Of a stretch of 34,718 nt of DNA, positions 7,727-15,834 are shown piece after piece. A program made the position numbers and the translations under genes. The stretch is taken from the NCBI RefSeq assembly GCF_000414115.1, contig NZ_AOPZ01000059.1:1-34718 (forward strand), in the 5' to 3' direction. Positions within the stretch are counted from its first letter, which is position 1. Every line of letters starts with the position of its first letter. This DNA comes from Streptomyces aurantiacus JA 4570 (GTDB lineage Bacteria > Actinomycetota > Actinomycetes > Streptomycetales > Streptomycetaceae). A model generated the notes under the pieces. That model saw only the letters and a list, made by a program, of their open reading frames with translations. It ran no database searches and was not told the origin of the DNA.

Positions 7727-10486
7727 ATGGTGTCTACGGGGCGGTCAGAGGCCGGAGTGCCGGCGTTCACCGGCGTCGAGCGTTTCGTCGAGGCTTTCGA
7801 CCGGCTGGTGACGCAGCCCCGGCGCAGCCGCGGCCGCGTACCGGTGGTGCTGCTCAGCGAGCCGGGTGACGGACGCGAGGGGCAGCGGATCGTCGCCGGG
7901 CTGCACAAACGCCTGCACGGCCGCGAGACGCGGCTCGCGTCGCACGCGTATCTGCGCGGCCCGGGCCATCCGGCCTGGACGCCCCCGGAGGATCCCGTCC
8001 TCGGACAGCTGTACTTGTTCTCGCAGCTCACTCGGCAACTGGTGGAGACCATGCCGCACGGCACGGGCAAACTCCGGCTGCCCTGTTACCAGTTGCTGCG
8101 TTCCATCGTCACCGCACCGCCCGTCGAGGGGCTCGGCGAGCAGCACGACTCGGAGCTGAAGGACCATGCCTACGCGGGGCACCGCGAAGTGTCGTCCCTC
8201 GCCCGGGTGTTGTGGTGGCTGGGCGGGCGCGACCAGGCCAGTGGCGGCACGCTGCTGGAACTGCTCTGGAACTTCGTCGCCGGTCCGCTGTTCCAGCGCC
8301 TTCCGCGCGCCGTCTACGTACGGCGCGCCAATCGGCTGATGCTGGGCAGCGCGCGCCGGCAGCGGTGGTACGCGGAGTGGGCGCGCCTTCAGCAGGGCAC
8401 ACCGCCGGCCGACTTCTTCCGGTCGGCGCGCGATCTGGTGCACGGCGGTGATCCGGAGCAGTTCGACCGCATTCTGGTGCACGGGCTGCTCGCCGACCTC
8501 GACTCCGCCTGCCGCAAGCGTCTGCTCAATCCCTGGCGCAGGCGCCGGGTGTGCCGCTTCGTGCTGCTCGTCGCGGAGGCGGGCGGCGAGAACTCGCGCG
8601 AGCAGCGGTTCCTGCGCGAGCTGCGGTCCGCCACGGAGGATCTGAGGTGCACGTCGGTGGTGGCGGTGGCCGCCGGCGTGCGTTCCCTCGCGCACCGGAT
8701 CCCCGACATCGAGGTGGCCACCCTGTCCGCGGCGGGCGCCGAGCTGGCCAATGCCGCCGAGCACGGCACCGCGCCGGGCAGCCCGACCGGCATGGTGGTG
8801 CCCGTCGACGAGGGAGCCGACGACGATCCGGCGGCGACGTACTGGCTGCGCCGCAGGCCGACGCTCGCGCCCCCGTCCAAGCGCTGGGGTCCGCGCGCGG
8901 AGATCGTCGGCACGATCGGGGTGCTGGCCCTGGTCCTCGCCGTCACGGGCATCGGCGTGGGGCCGTTCAGGAAGGCGGACGCCGACGCGTGCCGCGGCTC
9001 GGCGTTCCTCGGCACCGACGGGCAGTGCGTGGGCGTCGCCGAGGGTGCCGCGTCGTTCGGCAAGGACAGCGGCGACCGGGCGCTGCGTGACGTACTCGAA
9101 CTCATCGAGCGGCAGAACGGCGAGATGGACAAGGAGCTCTCGGGCCGCACGGACACGGGCGGGCCCGCCAGCCGTACGGTCGTCTACTTCGGGCCGCTCA
9201 GCGGCGGCAAGGACGCCGAGGACCCGGTGCGCGGCGGCACGCTGGCCGAGCTGCGGGGCATCGCCATCGCCCAGGGGCACATCAACGCGCAGGCGCTGCG
9301 CTCCGGGGAACGGGTGCCGCTGCGGGTGCTCGCGGCGAACGCCGGTGACCGGTTCAAGGACGCCCCGGACGTGGCACGGCGGGTGGTGCGGCTCGCGGAG
9401 CGCGACCGGTCGATCGTGGGCGTCGTGGGATTCGGGCAGAGCAGGCGCAAGACGTACGAGGCGATCCGGATCCTCGGTGACGCGGGCATGCCGATGGTCG
9501 GCACGTCGGGCACGGCGGACGCGCTGCTCCGGCAGAGCGGGCACTACTACCAGATGGCGCCGACGGACTCCCGTGCCGCCGCCGTCATGGCGTCCTTCAC
9601 CCGGCACGCCCCGTTGGCGGCGGACGGAAAGCGTGCGCGCCGCGTCCAGCTGGTCGCCGATCCGGCCGACGCCTACAGCGCGAGTCTCGCCTCGTCGTTC
9701 CGCGGGGCGTACGGCTCCAAGGGCACCGACGTGCTGCTCTACACGCCGGCCGACGCGCCGGAACCGCCGCCCGCGTCCCGGGGCCTGCCCGGCCGCGAGG
9801 TCACGGCGGTGGAGGATCTCGCGCGCGAGGTGTGCGGCGCGGTGGCCCGTGAGCCGCGGACGGCCGTGGTGTGGGCGGCGCGCGGCAGCCAGTTCCAGCC
9901 GTTCCTGAGCGAGATCGCCCGGATCTCCCGCGACTGCCCGGAGATCGTGGTGCTGGGCAACGACGACCTCACGACCGCCCTCTCCGAGGAGCGCAGGCCG
10001 TGGGAGGTGTTCGGCGGTCTGACCCTGTACTACGTCTCGCACGGCCGAGCGGCCGCGCTCACTCGCGACAGTGGGGAGGCCGCCGCCTTCCTCTCCGCGT
10101 ACGACGCCGAGTACGGCAAGGACGAGGGCACGCGTACGTCGACGATGCGCGACGACGCCCATGTGGCCATCGGCTGGGACGCGATGCGCTATCTCGCCGA
10201 GGGCGTCGACCAGGCGTGGCGCGGCACCGGCGGCCACGACGAGCGCCTCGACCGAGGGCTGTTGCAGGGGGTGCTCTACCAGGGCCTGGGCAGTGGCGGC
10301 TTCGACGGGGCGACGGGCCGGATCGACGCGCACGGCGCGGCGGGCGGCGGCCGGCTCACCGAGGGGAAGCTGCTCGGCGTGGAGCGTGACGGCAAGCGCG
10401 GGCCGAGGACGGTGCTGCTGTGCGGAACCGTGGCGCGGGGTGACGAGCGGGCCAAGTGGGGCGACGGGCCGTATCCCTGCCCCTGA
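7727..10486 (+). CDS. Single-pass membrane protein: NTPase-like N-terminal region plus extracytoplasmic type-1 periplasmic-binding domain
   Basis: The ATG at 7727 follows a GGGGGAGAGAGGG ribosome binding site, giving 919 residues. Residues ~1-385 look like a P-loop NTPase relative, but the expected Walker A is degenerate (LLSEPGDGREGQR, no GK[ST]). One hydrophobic helix at about residues 391-413 (IVGTIGVLALVLAVTGIGVG) is followed by a long C-terminal half with features of Leu/Ile/Val-type substrate-binding proteins: VYFGPLSGG, then RG..IAQGHINA, IVGVVGFGQS and GMPMVGTSGTAD. The predicted topology is N-terminus inside, binding domain outside. No permease or ABC ATPase lies nearby, so ligand sensing is more plausible than transport (inference). 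It is divergent from the caspase gene, which suggests a shared circuit in which this protein is the surface sensor. The start could also be GTG 7730. Confidence 0.7.
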   Translation: MVSTGRSEAGVPAFTGVERFVEAFDRLVTQPRRSRGRVPVVLLSEPGDGREGQRIVAGLHKRLHGRETRLASHAYLRGPGHPAWTPPEDPVLGQLYLFSQLTRQLVETMPHGTGKLRLPCYQLLRSIVTAPPVEGLGEQHDSELKDHAYAGHREVSSLARVLWWLGGRDQASGGTLLELLWNFVAGPLFQRLPRAVYVRRANRLMLGSARRQRWYAEWARLQQGTPPADFFRSARDLVHGGDPEQFDRILVHGLLADLDSACRKRLLNPWRRRRVCRFVLLVAEAGGENSREQRFLRELRSATEDLRCTSVVAVAAGVRSLAHRIPDIEVATLSAAGAELANAAEHGTAPGSPTGMVVPVDEGADDDPAATYWLRRRPTLAPPSKRWGPRAEIVGTIGVLALVLAVTGIGVGPFRKADADACRGSAFLGTDGQCVGVAEGAASFGKDSGDRALRDVLELIERQNGEMDKELSGRTDTGGPASRTVVYFGPLSGGKDAEDPVRGGTLAELRGIAIAQGHINAQALRSGERVPLRVLAANAGDRFKDAPDVARRVVRLAERDRSIVGVVGFGQSRRKTYEAIRILGDAGMPMVGTSGTADALLRQSGHYYQMAPTDSRAAAVMASFTRHAPLAADGKRARRVQLVADPADAYSASLASSFRGAYGSKGTDVLLYTPADAPEPPPASRGLPGREVTAVEDLAREVCGAVAREPRTAVVWAARGSQFQPFLSEIARISRDCPEIVVLGNDDLTTALSEERRPWEVFGGLTLYYVSHGRAAALTRDSGEAAAFLSAYDAEYGKDEGTRTSTMRDDAHVAIGWDAMRYLAEGVDQAWRGTGGHDERLDRGLLQGVLYQGLGSGGFDGATGRIDAHGAAGGGRLTEGKLLGVERDGKRGPRTVLLCGTVARGDERAKWGDGPYPCP

Positions 10487-10551
10487 GGTCCCGCCCTCGC
10501 CCAGCCCCTGAGGTCGCGCCCGCCCGGCCCTTGACGTCTCGCCCGCCCGCC
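10480..10551 (+). repeat. Three degenerate ~24-bp tandem units after the sensor gene
   Basis: CCCCTGAGGTC followed by a CGCCC-rich tail occurs first across the stop codon, again at 10505, and as the diverged CCCTTGACGTC at 10528. The units fill the gap between convergent genes. No clear hairpin terminator was seen here; the repeats may be simple slippage products. Confidence 0.5.
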
Positions 10552-10565
10552 CCGCGCCCTGGTGG

Positions 10566-11009
10566 CTACTTCGTTTCTTCCTCCTGGAGTTGGTACAGCT
10601 CAGGCAGGGAGACCTTGATCGGCTCTTGCGTGGTCCGTGCGATGACGACGACCGCGGGCCCGTCCGGGTCGGGGTTCTCCTCCCGGTGCGGGACGTTCGG
10701 GGGGACGAGGAAGAAGTCGCCGGGGCCCGCGGCGATCCGGACCTCCTGCGTGCCGTCGTGGTACACGAACACCGGATGACCGCTGACCACGTAGATCCCC
10801 GCCTCCGATTCCCCGTGGTGGTGGTTGTCCGTCGCGCTCAGCGGTGGGTTCTCCACCATGCCCATCCAGAGGTTCCTCGAGCCGACGGTGCCGCCGCTGA
10901 TGGCGGCGTAGCCGTCCAACTCACCGGCCCGGACGTGGTGGACGCGGTTGTTCAGGGGGCGCTTGCCGTCGGTGCCCTGTCCGGTCCCGGCGTCCTTGTA
11001 GGTGCTCAT
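10566..11009 (-). CDS. Small cupin-domain protein
   Basis: This 147-residue single-domain cupin has a perfect AGGAGG ribosome binding site 7 nt before the ATG. Cupin motif 1 is seen as His63, His65 and Glu69 in HHHGESE, and motif 2 as PGDFF...PNVPHREEN with His108; these four side chains would bind one metal ion. There is no signal peptide. Small cupins of this type include dioxygenases, isomerases and ligand-binding regulators, and the sequence alone does not choose between them. The adjacent ligase gene is divergent, and the 200-bp gap holds two perfect inverted repeats, which suggests specific repression or activation of this gene. Confidence 0.85.
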   Translation of the reverse strand: MSTYKDAGTGQGTDGKRPLNNRVHHVRAGELDGYAAISGGTVGSRNLWMGMVENPPLSATDNHHHGESEAGIYVVSGHPVFVYHDGTQEVRIAAGPGDFFLVPPNVPHREENPDPDGPAVVVIARTTQEPIKVSLPELYQLQEEETK

Positions 11010-11051
11010 CGTGCAACCTCCTGTGTATCGCTGGCCTTTGACTGGTCACCA

Positions 11052-11065
11052 GGTTGCAATCAACC
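11052..11065. promoter_or_regulatory. Inverted repeat GGTTG-CAAT-CAACC upstream of the cupin gene
   Basis: The repeat is perfect: 5-bp arms with a 4-bp centre, ~43 bp upstream of the cupin ATG. It shares centre composition (TTGC/GCAA) with a second inverted repeat 25 bp away (centre to centre). This is a plausible operator for a dimeric regulator; no regulator gene lies next to it in the window. Confidence 0.5.
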
Positions 11066-11075
11066 AGCCCCCCTT

Positions 11076-11091
11076 GGCAACGCAAGTTGCC
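11076..11091. promoter_or_regulatory. Inverted repeat GGCAAC-GCAA-GTTGCC upstream of the cupin gene
   Basis: The repeat is perfect: 6-bp arms with a 4-bp centre. Paired with the one at 11052-11065 it forms a two-site arrangement. It lies outside any coding region, in a stretch less GC-rich than the surroundings, consistent with a promoter/operator zone. Confidence 0.5.
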
Positions 11092-11221
11092 GTTATGGCA
11101 AGTCGAGCTGGGCAATGCCTTCGGTGGTCGACCGCCGGCGCGCGGCGGCCGCGGTGGTCTGTCCGGGCGAGAGAAGACCCGCCCGCGCTTGAACGGTGAA
11201 CCGGAGGGCGAGTCCTGGATC

Positions 11222-12191
11222 ATGGCCGCCCTGCCGCAGATCGCCCCGATGCTCGCCTCGTCCGGGCCGCTCCCGCCCCAGCGGGCCGATCACCTGTGGA
11301 GCGCCGAGACGAAGTACGACGGTCAGCGGGCCATCGTGTACCTGCCCGGCGACGGCTCACTGCTGTTGCGCGCACGCTCCGGGGCCGACATCACCGCCGC
11401 CTATCCCGAACTCCGCGGCCTCGGCGACCATCTGCCCGGGCCCGCCGTGCTGGACGGGGAGATCGTCGCCCTCGACCGGCACGGCCGGCCGGACTTCGCC
11501 CGCCTCCAGCCCCGGATGGGCCTGGCCGCCTCCCCGGCCCGCCTCCCCGGCCCGCGCCGCCCGCCTGGCCGCCCAGGACCCCGTCCACCTGGTCCTGTTC
11601 GACGTCATGTTCCTCGACGGGCACCTGCTGACCGGACTGCCGTACACCGGGCGCCGCGCGTATCTGCGGCGGCTGGTGACCCCCGGCGCCCGCTGGTCCG
11701 TGCCGGCCTCCGTGCCGGGACACAGCCGCCAGGCACTGGAGCTCACCCGCTCCCAGGGCCTGGAGGGCATCGTCCTCAAGCGCCTGGACTCGGTGTACGA
11801 GCCCGGGGTGCGCTCCCCCTCCTGGATCAAGGTCAGGAACGTGCGCACGGTGGACGCGGTGATCGGCGGCTGGGTGCCCGTGCGGGGACGTCGGGGCGGT
11901 GCCCCGGGGGCCGTCCTCGTGGGCGAGCCCCATGAGGGGGCGCTGCGGTATCTGGGCAGCGTGGGCAGCGGGTGGAGCGAGCGGGAGCGCGGTGTCCTGG
12001 CCGAGCTCCTGGCCGTCGCGGCGGACGACACCTGCCCCTTCGTTCCTCCGCCGGCCGTTCCCGGCGCCCGCTGGGTGCTGCCCCGGCTCGTGGCCGAGGT
12101 CCGCTTCAGCACCCGCACCCGCGCCGGCCTGCTGCGCCAGCCGGTGTGGCACCGGCTGCGTCCCGATCTCGCGCCCGACGACCACGCCTGA
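11222..12191 (+). pseudogene. ATP-dependent DNA ligase, frameshifted
   Basis: The N-terminal half (from ATG 11222) carries ligase motif I, with nucleophilic Lys in ETKYDGQRA, and motif III in LDGEIVALD. Just after, the frame is lost. The C-terminal half continues one frame over from about 11556, with HLVLFDVMFLDG, EGIVLKRLDSVYEPG (motif IV), SWIKVRN (motif V) and an OB-fold end matching the ligase C-terminal domain. A 13-bp tandem duplication at the junction explains the shift: removing one copy restores an uninterrupted protein of about 318 residues. In other bacteria such small ligases work in end joining or repair. As the sequence stands, only a ~237-residue product with an aberrant tail would be made, lacking motifs IV, V and the OB domain. 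A sequencing or assembly error in a GC-rich repeat is the alternative. Confidence 0.85.
11526..11555 (+). repeat. 13-bp tandem duplication causing the ligase frameshift
   Basis: The unit GCCTCCCCGGCCC is present about 2.3 times with perfect 13-bp periodicity across 30 bp. Thirteen is 1 modulo 3, so the extra copy shifts the frame by +1. Deleting one copy gives ..AASPARAARLAAQDPVHL.., joining the two halves of the ligase seamlessly. Confidence 0.9.
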
Positions 12192-12259
12192 CGCCCGCAC
12201 TCGCCGAGCCGTCGCCATACGGTCAGGGCGAGTGGCCCGGGGCCCCCGGGCACGGGAAA

Positions 12260-12291
12260 GCCCCGGCTGGACGGGGGAGACCAGCCGGGGC
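12260..12291 (+). terminator. Strong hairpin downstream of the ligase gene
   Basis: GCCCCGGCTGG and CCAGCCGGGGC form a perfect 11-bp stem around a 10-nt loop, about 70 bp after the ligase stop. There is no T-run, as is usual for Streptomyces terminators. It would also insulate the following HAD-GH65 operon. Confidence 0.75.
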
Positions 12292-12568
12292 GGTAGGTGG
12301 TGACGGCGGAGGGCGGTCGCCTCTCGGCGAAGGGCTCCACAGGGCTTCAGCCGAACGATCGTCCCTGTGGGCTATGAGTGGGCCCGGGGACACTGTCCCC
12401 TCCGCAGCCACGTACGGAACAACGGCCGGCCCCCACCGTTTGTTCCGGCCCCGCGCCCACACCGGGAGTGAACTGGGACACACCCGCCTACACAGGGAAA
12501 ATCGCCCGCCCGGCCGAACGGCGGAAGAGGCAGGACGTGTATGCGTGTCTGCCGGGAAAGTGTCCTTC
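12292..12568 (+). promoter_or_regulatory. Leader region of the HAD-GH65 operon with three inverted repeats
   Basis: No gene is visible here. Three inverted repeats stand out: CCACAGGG/CCCTGTGG at 12337-12344 and 12363-12370; GGGGACA-C-TGTCCCC at 12386-12400; and GGAACAACGG/CCGTTTGTTCC at 12416-12425 and 12436-12446 (one bulged base). They lie upstream of a sugar-catabolic operon, where a LacI- or GntR-type operator would be expected, but I cannot assign a regulator or a clear promoter. Confidence 0.45.
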
Positions 12569-13330
12569 ATGACGAAGCTCGGTCCTCACCTGACACAGCT
12601 CGGTCTCCCGGACGGCGTCCGGGCCTGCCTCTTCGATCTGGACGGGGTCATCACCAAGACGGCCGTCGTCCACGCGGCCGCCTGGAAGGACGCCTTCGAC
12701 GCGTTCCTGCGCGAGCGGGAGGGCGACGGCTTCCAGCCGTTCGATCCGGTCGCCGAGTACGACGAGTACGTGGACGGAAAGCCGCGCGCCGACGGGGTGC
12801 GCTCCTTCCTGGCCTCCCGCGGCATCGAGCTGCCCGAGGGGCAGCCCGACGACCCCTCGGACCGGCCGACGGTCCAGGGCCTGGGCAACCGCAAGAACGA
12901 CATCCTCCTGGAGAAGATCCGCACCGGCGGCGTCGAGGCGTACGACGGCACCCTGCGTTACGTCGAGGCCGCGCGGGCCGCGGGCCTGCGCACGGCGGTG
13001 GTCTCCTCCAGCGCCAACTGCCGCGACGTGCTGCGCGCGATCGACGCGGAGCCCCTCTTCGACGTGCGCGTCGACGGCGTCGTCGCGGCCGAGCGGCACC
13101 TCCCGGGCAAGCCACGGCCCGACACCTTCCTCGCCGCGGCGGCCGACCTCGGCGTCGCGCCGGCGCAGGCCGCGGTCTTCGAGGACGCGCTGGCCGGCAT
13201 GGACGCGGGACGCTCGGGCCACTTCGGCTACGTCGTCGGCGTGGACCGCGTCGGCCAGGCGGACGCCCTGCGGGCGCACGGCGCGGACCGGGTCGTGCGC
13301 GACCTCGCGGAACTGGGAGGAGAGGCATGA
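12569..13330 (+). CDS. HAD-family hydrolase, beta-phosphoglucomutase-like
   Basis: This 253-residue protein has the full HAD motif set: [10 protein letters not shown] with nucleophile Asp23 and general acid/base Asp25, VVSSSANC for motif II, Lys in PGKPRPDTF for motif III, and [12 protein letters not shown] for motif IV. The helical cap between residues ~35 and 95, with AAAWKDAFD, fits the beta-phosphoglucomutase branch. The enzyme would convert beta-glucose 1-phosphate to glucose 6-phosphate. Its stop overlaps the start of the GH65 gene by 4 bp (ATGA), so the two are translationally coupled and should handle the same sugar. The ATG at 12569 was chosen for its distance from GGGAAAG; GTG codons slightly upstream in the same frame are alternatives. 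Confidence 0.88.
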   Translation: MTKLGPHLTQLGLPDGVRACLFDLDGVITKTAVVHAAAWKDAFDAFLREREGDGFQPFDPVAEYDEYVDGKPRADGVRSFLASRGIELPEGQPDDPSDRPTVQGLGNRKNDILLEKIRTGGVEAYDGTLRYVEAARAAGLRTAVVSSSANCRDVLRAIDAEPLFDVRVDGVVAAERHLPGKPRPDTFLAAAADLGVAPAQAAVFEDALAGMDAGRSGHFGYVVGVDRVGQADALRAHGADRVVRDLAELGGEA

Positions 13331-15672
13331 TCACGCACGCGTCGTACGGCGTCGAACCCTGGTGCCTGCGCGAGAACGTCCTGAACCTCGACGTCCTGCC
13401 GCAGAGCGAGTCGGTGTTCGCCCTGTCCAACGGCCACGTCGGCTGGCGCGGCAACCTCGACGAGGGCGAACCGCACGGCCTGCCCGGCTCGTATCTCAAC
13501 GGCGTCCACGAGCTCCACCCGCTCCCCTACGCGGAGGCCGGCTACGGCTACCCGGAGTCCGGGCAGACCGTCATCAACGTGACCAACGGCAAAGTCATCC
13601 GCCTCCTCGTGGACGACGAGCCCTTCGACCTGCGCTACGGCCGCCTGGTGTCCCACGAGCGGGTGCTCGATCTGCGCGAGGGGGTGCTGCGGCGCACCTG
13701 CGAGTGGACCTCCCCGGCCGGCCGCACCGTGCGGGTGCGCTCCACCCGTCTGGTGTCCTTCACACAGCGGTCGGTGGCCGCCGTCGCCTACGAGGTCGAG
13801 GCGGTCGACAGCGAGGTCCGGGTCGTGGTCCAGTCGGAGCTGGTGGCGAACGAGCAGCTCCCGACGTCGCCGAAGGATCCCCGCGCCGCGGCCGTCCTCG
13901 AATCGCCGCTCGCGCCGGAGGAGCACTTCGCGGGCGGCCGGCGGCTGCGCCTCGTGCACGCCACCCGGCGCAGCGGGCTGCGGGTCGGCGCGGCCGCCGA
14001 TCACACCGTCGACGGACCCGACCGGACCCGGTCGAGCAGCGAATCCGGCGACGACATCGCCCGGCTCACCGTCACCTCCGTCCTCGAACCCGGCCAGCGG
14101 CTGCGCCTGGAGAAGTTCGTGGCCTACGGCTGGTCGAGCACGCGGTCCCTGCCCGCCGTGAGCGACCAGGTGGACGCGGCGCTCGCGGCGGCCACCGACG
14201 CCGGCTGGCCGGCCCTCGTGGCCGAGCAGCGCGCGTACCTGGACGCCTTCTGGTCCCACGCGGACGTCGAGGTCGACGGCGACGAGGGCATCCAGCAGGC
14301 CGTCCGCTTCGCGCTGTTCCACGTGCTGCAGGCCGGCGCGCGGGCGGAGCAGCGGGCGATCCCGGCGAAGGGCCTGACCGGCTCGGGCTACGACGGGCAC
14401 GCCTTCTGGGACACCGAGACGTTCGTCCTGCCGCTGCTGACGTACACCTCGCCGGACGCGGTCGCCGAGGCGCTGCGCTGGCGCCACTCGACCCTGCCCG
14501 CGGCGCGGGAGCGGGCCGCGCAACTGGGCCTGCGGGGAGCGGCGTTCCCCTGGCGCACCATCGAGGGCTCGGAGGGGTCCGCGTACTGGCCGGCCGGCAC
14601 CGCCGCCTTCCACGTCAACGCCGACATCGCGGACGCCGTCGTACGCTACGTCTCCGCCACCGGCGACGGGCAGTTCGCCCGCGACACCGGAGGCGAACTG
14701 CTGGTGGAGACGGCCCGGCTGTGGAGGTCGCTCGGCCACCACGACGTGCACGGGGCGTTCCACATCGACGGGGTGACGGGCCCGGACGAGTACAGCGCGA
14801 TCGCCGACGACAACACGTACACCAACCTGATGGCCCGCTCCAATCTGCTGGCGGCGGCCGAATTCGTCGAGAGCCACCCGGAGCAGGCCGCGGCCCTCGG
14901 CGTCGACGAGGAGGAGAGCGCGGCGTGGCGGGACGCCGCGGAGGCGGTGCACATCCCGTACAACGACGATCTCGGGGTGCACGAGCAGCACACCGGATTC
15001 ACCCGCTACCAGCACTGGGATTTCGCGGCCACGCGGCCCGACCAGTATCCGCTGATGCTGCACTTCCCGTATTTCGACCTCTACCGGAAACAAGTCATCA
15101 AGCAGGCCGACCTGGTGCTCGCGATGTACACGTGCCCCGGTTTCTTCGACGAGGAGCAATTGGCTCGCAATTTTGCCTATTACGAGCCGCTCACCGTCCG
15201 CGACTCCTCCCTGTCGGCCTGCGGCCAGGCGATCATCGCGGCCCGTTCCGGTCATCTGGGCCTCGCCTACGACTACGTGGTGGAGGCGGCGCTGATGGAC
15301 CTGGACGACCTGGAGAACAACACCCGCGACGGACTGCACATCGCCTCCCTCGCCGGCACGTGGACGGCCCTGGTCGCCGGGTTCGGAGGGATGCGCCAGG
15401 ACGCGGACACGCTGGCGTTCACACCCCGCCTTCCGCAGAATCTGAGCCGGATCGCCTTCAACGTGCAGGTTCTCGGCCGGTGCCTGCGCGTGGAGGTGCA
15501 CGCCACGGCCGTCACGTACACCCTTCTGGCCGGACCGGAGCTGTCCATCAGCCACTACGGTGAGCCGCTCGTCCTGGCCGCCGACGAGTCGCGCAGCCGG
15601 GAGATCCCGGACGTGCGGCCCCGCCCCACTCCGGACCAGCCGCCGCACCGCAGGCCGAACGCCCACCGTTGA
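13327..15672 (+). CDS. GH65 family disaccharide phosphorylase or hydrolase (trehalose/maltose/kojibiose type)
   Basis: This 781-residue protein has the GH65 layout: N-terminal beta-sandwich with [18 protein letters not shown], linker, then an (alpha/alpha)6 barrel containing [11 protein letters not shown], and a short C-terminal beta domain. The catalytic acid is Glu488 in TGPDEYSA, and RDSSLSACG is the usual motif near the anion site. Phosphorolysis of an alpha-linked glucose disaccharide would yield beta-glucose 1-phosphate, exactly the substrate of the coupled HAD mutase, which favours phosphorylase over hydrolase. The specific disaccharide cannot be read from the sequence. No signal peptide is present, so it acts in the cytoplasm on imported or stored sugar. 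AGGAGAGG just before the ATG is a good ribosome binding site. Confidence 0.9.
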   Translation: MITHASYGVEPWCLRENVLNLDVLPQSESVFALSNGHVGWRGNLDEGEPHGLPGSYLNGVHELHPLPYAEAGYGYPESGQTVINVTNGKVIRLLVDDEPFDLRYGRLVSHERVLDLREGVLRRTCEWTSPAGRTVRVRSTRLVSFTQRSVAAVAYEVEAVDSEVRVVVQSELVANEQLPTSPKDPRAAAVLESPLAPEEHFAGGRRLRLVHATRRSGLRVGAAADHTVDGPDRTRSSSESGDDIARLTVTSVLEPGQRLRLEKFVAYGWSSTRSLPAVSDQVDAALAAATDAGWPALVAEQRAYLDAFWSHADVEVDGDEGIQQAVRFALFHVLQAGARAEQRAIPAKGLTGSGYDGHAFWDTETFVLPLLTYTSPDAVAEALRWRHSTLPAARERAAQLGLRGAAFPWRTIEGSEGSAYWPAGTAAFHVNADIADAVVRYVSATGDGQFARDTGGELLVETARLWRSLGHHDVHGAFHIDGVTGPDEYSAIADDNTYTNLMARSNLLAAAEFVESHPEQAAALGVDEEESAAWRDAAEAVHIPYNDDLGVHEQHTGFTRYQHWDFAATRPDQYPLMLHFPYFDLYRKQVIKQADLVLAMYTCPGFFDEEQLARNFAYYEPLTVRDSSLSACGQAIIAARSGHLGLAYDYVVEAALMDLDDLENNTRDGLHIASLAGTWTALVAGFGGMRQDADTLAFTPRLPQNLSRIAFNVQVLGRCLRVEVHATAVTYTLLAGPELSISHYGEPLVLAADESRSREIPDVRPRPTPDQPPHRRPNAHR

Positions 15673-15771
15673 ATTCGCCCGGGCGACGCGCCGGGAGAAC
15701 GCCCGTCGGCGGTTTCTCGGGTGGCGGAGTGCGAGGAGGGTGCTTAGAACAGTTAGACGTTCACAAACCGG

Positions 15772-15806
15772 GGTGGGAACGCCCCCTCATGGTGGGAACG
15801 CCCCCT
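15772..15806 (+). repeat. Perfect 16-bp direct repeat (GGTGGGAACGCCCCCT) upstream of the repeat/membrane gene
   Basis: The two copies at 15772-15787 and 15791-15806 have a 19-bp period, followed by two copies of GTGGAGAAG that include the ribosome binding site. They lie 30-60 bp before ATG 15835, so they could be tandem regulator sites or a recent slippage duplication. A weak 6-bp stem (15680-15705) after the GH65 stop is the only terminator candidate in this gap. Confidence 0.6.
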
Positions 15807-15834
15807 GTAGTGGAGAAGAAGTGGAGAAGCAGAC

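Noticed and set aside
7745..10333. Long minus-strand frame opposite the membrane sensor-like gene
   Set aside because: It is composition-biased, rich in Arg/His/Gly with no recognisable motif; the plus-strand gene has a ribosome binding site, a membrane helix and a binding-protein domain.
12541..13326. Upstream extension of the GH65 frame to 12541
   Set aside because: The extension is Arg-rich shadow of the HAD gene; ATG 13327 has a good ribosome binding site and the usual 4-bp ATGA coupling.
13228..15666. Long minus-strand frame opposite the GH65 gene
   Set aside because: It is a codon-bias shadow; the GH65 frame carries all family motifs.
15772..15806. GGGAAC boxes as ECF sigma-factor promoters
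   Set aside because: No suitable -10 element was found 16-18 bp downstream of either copy.
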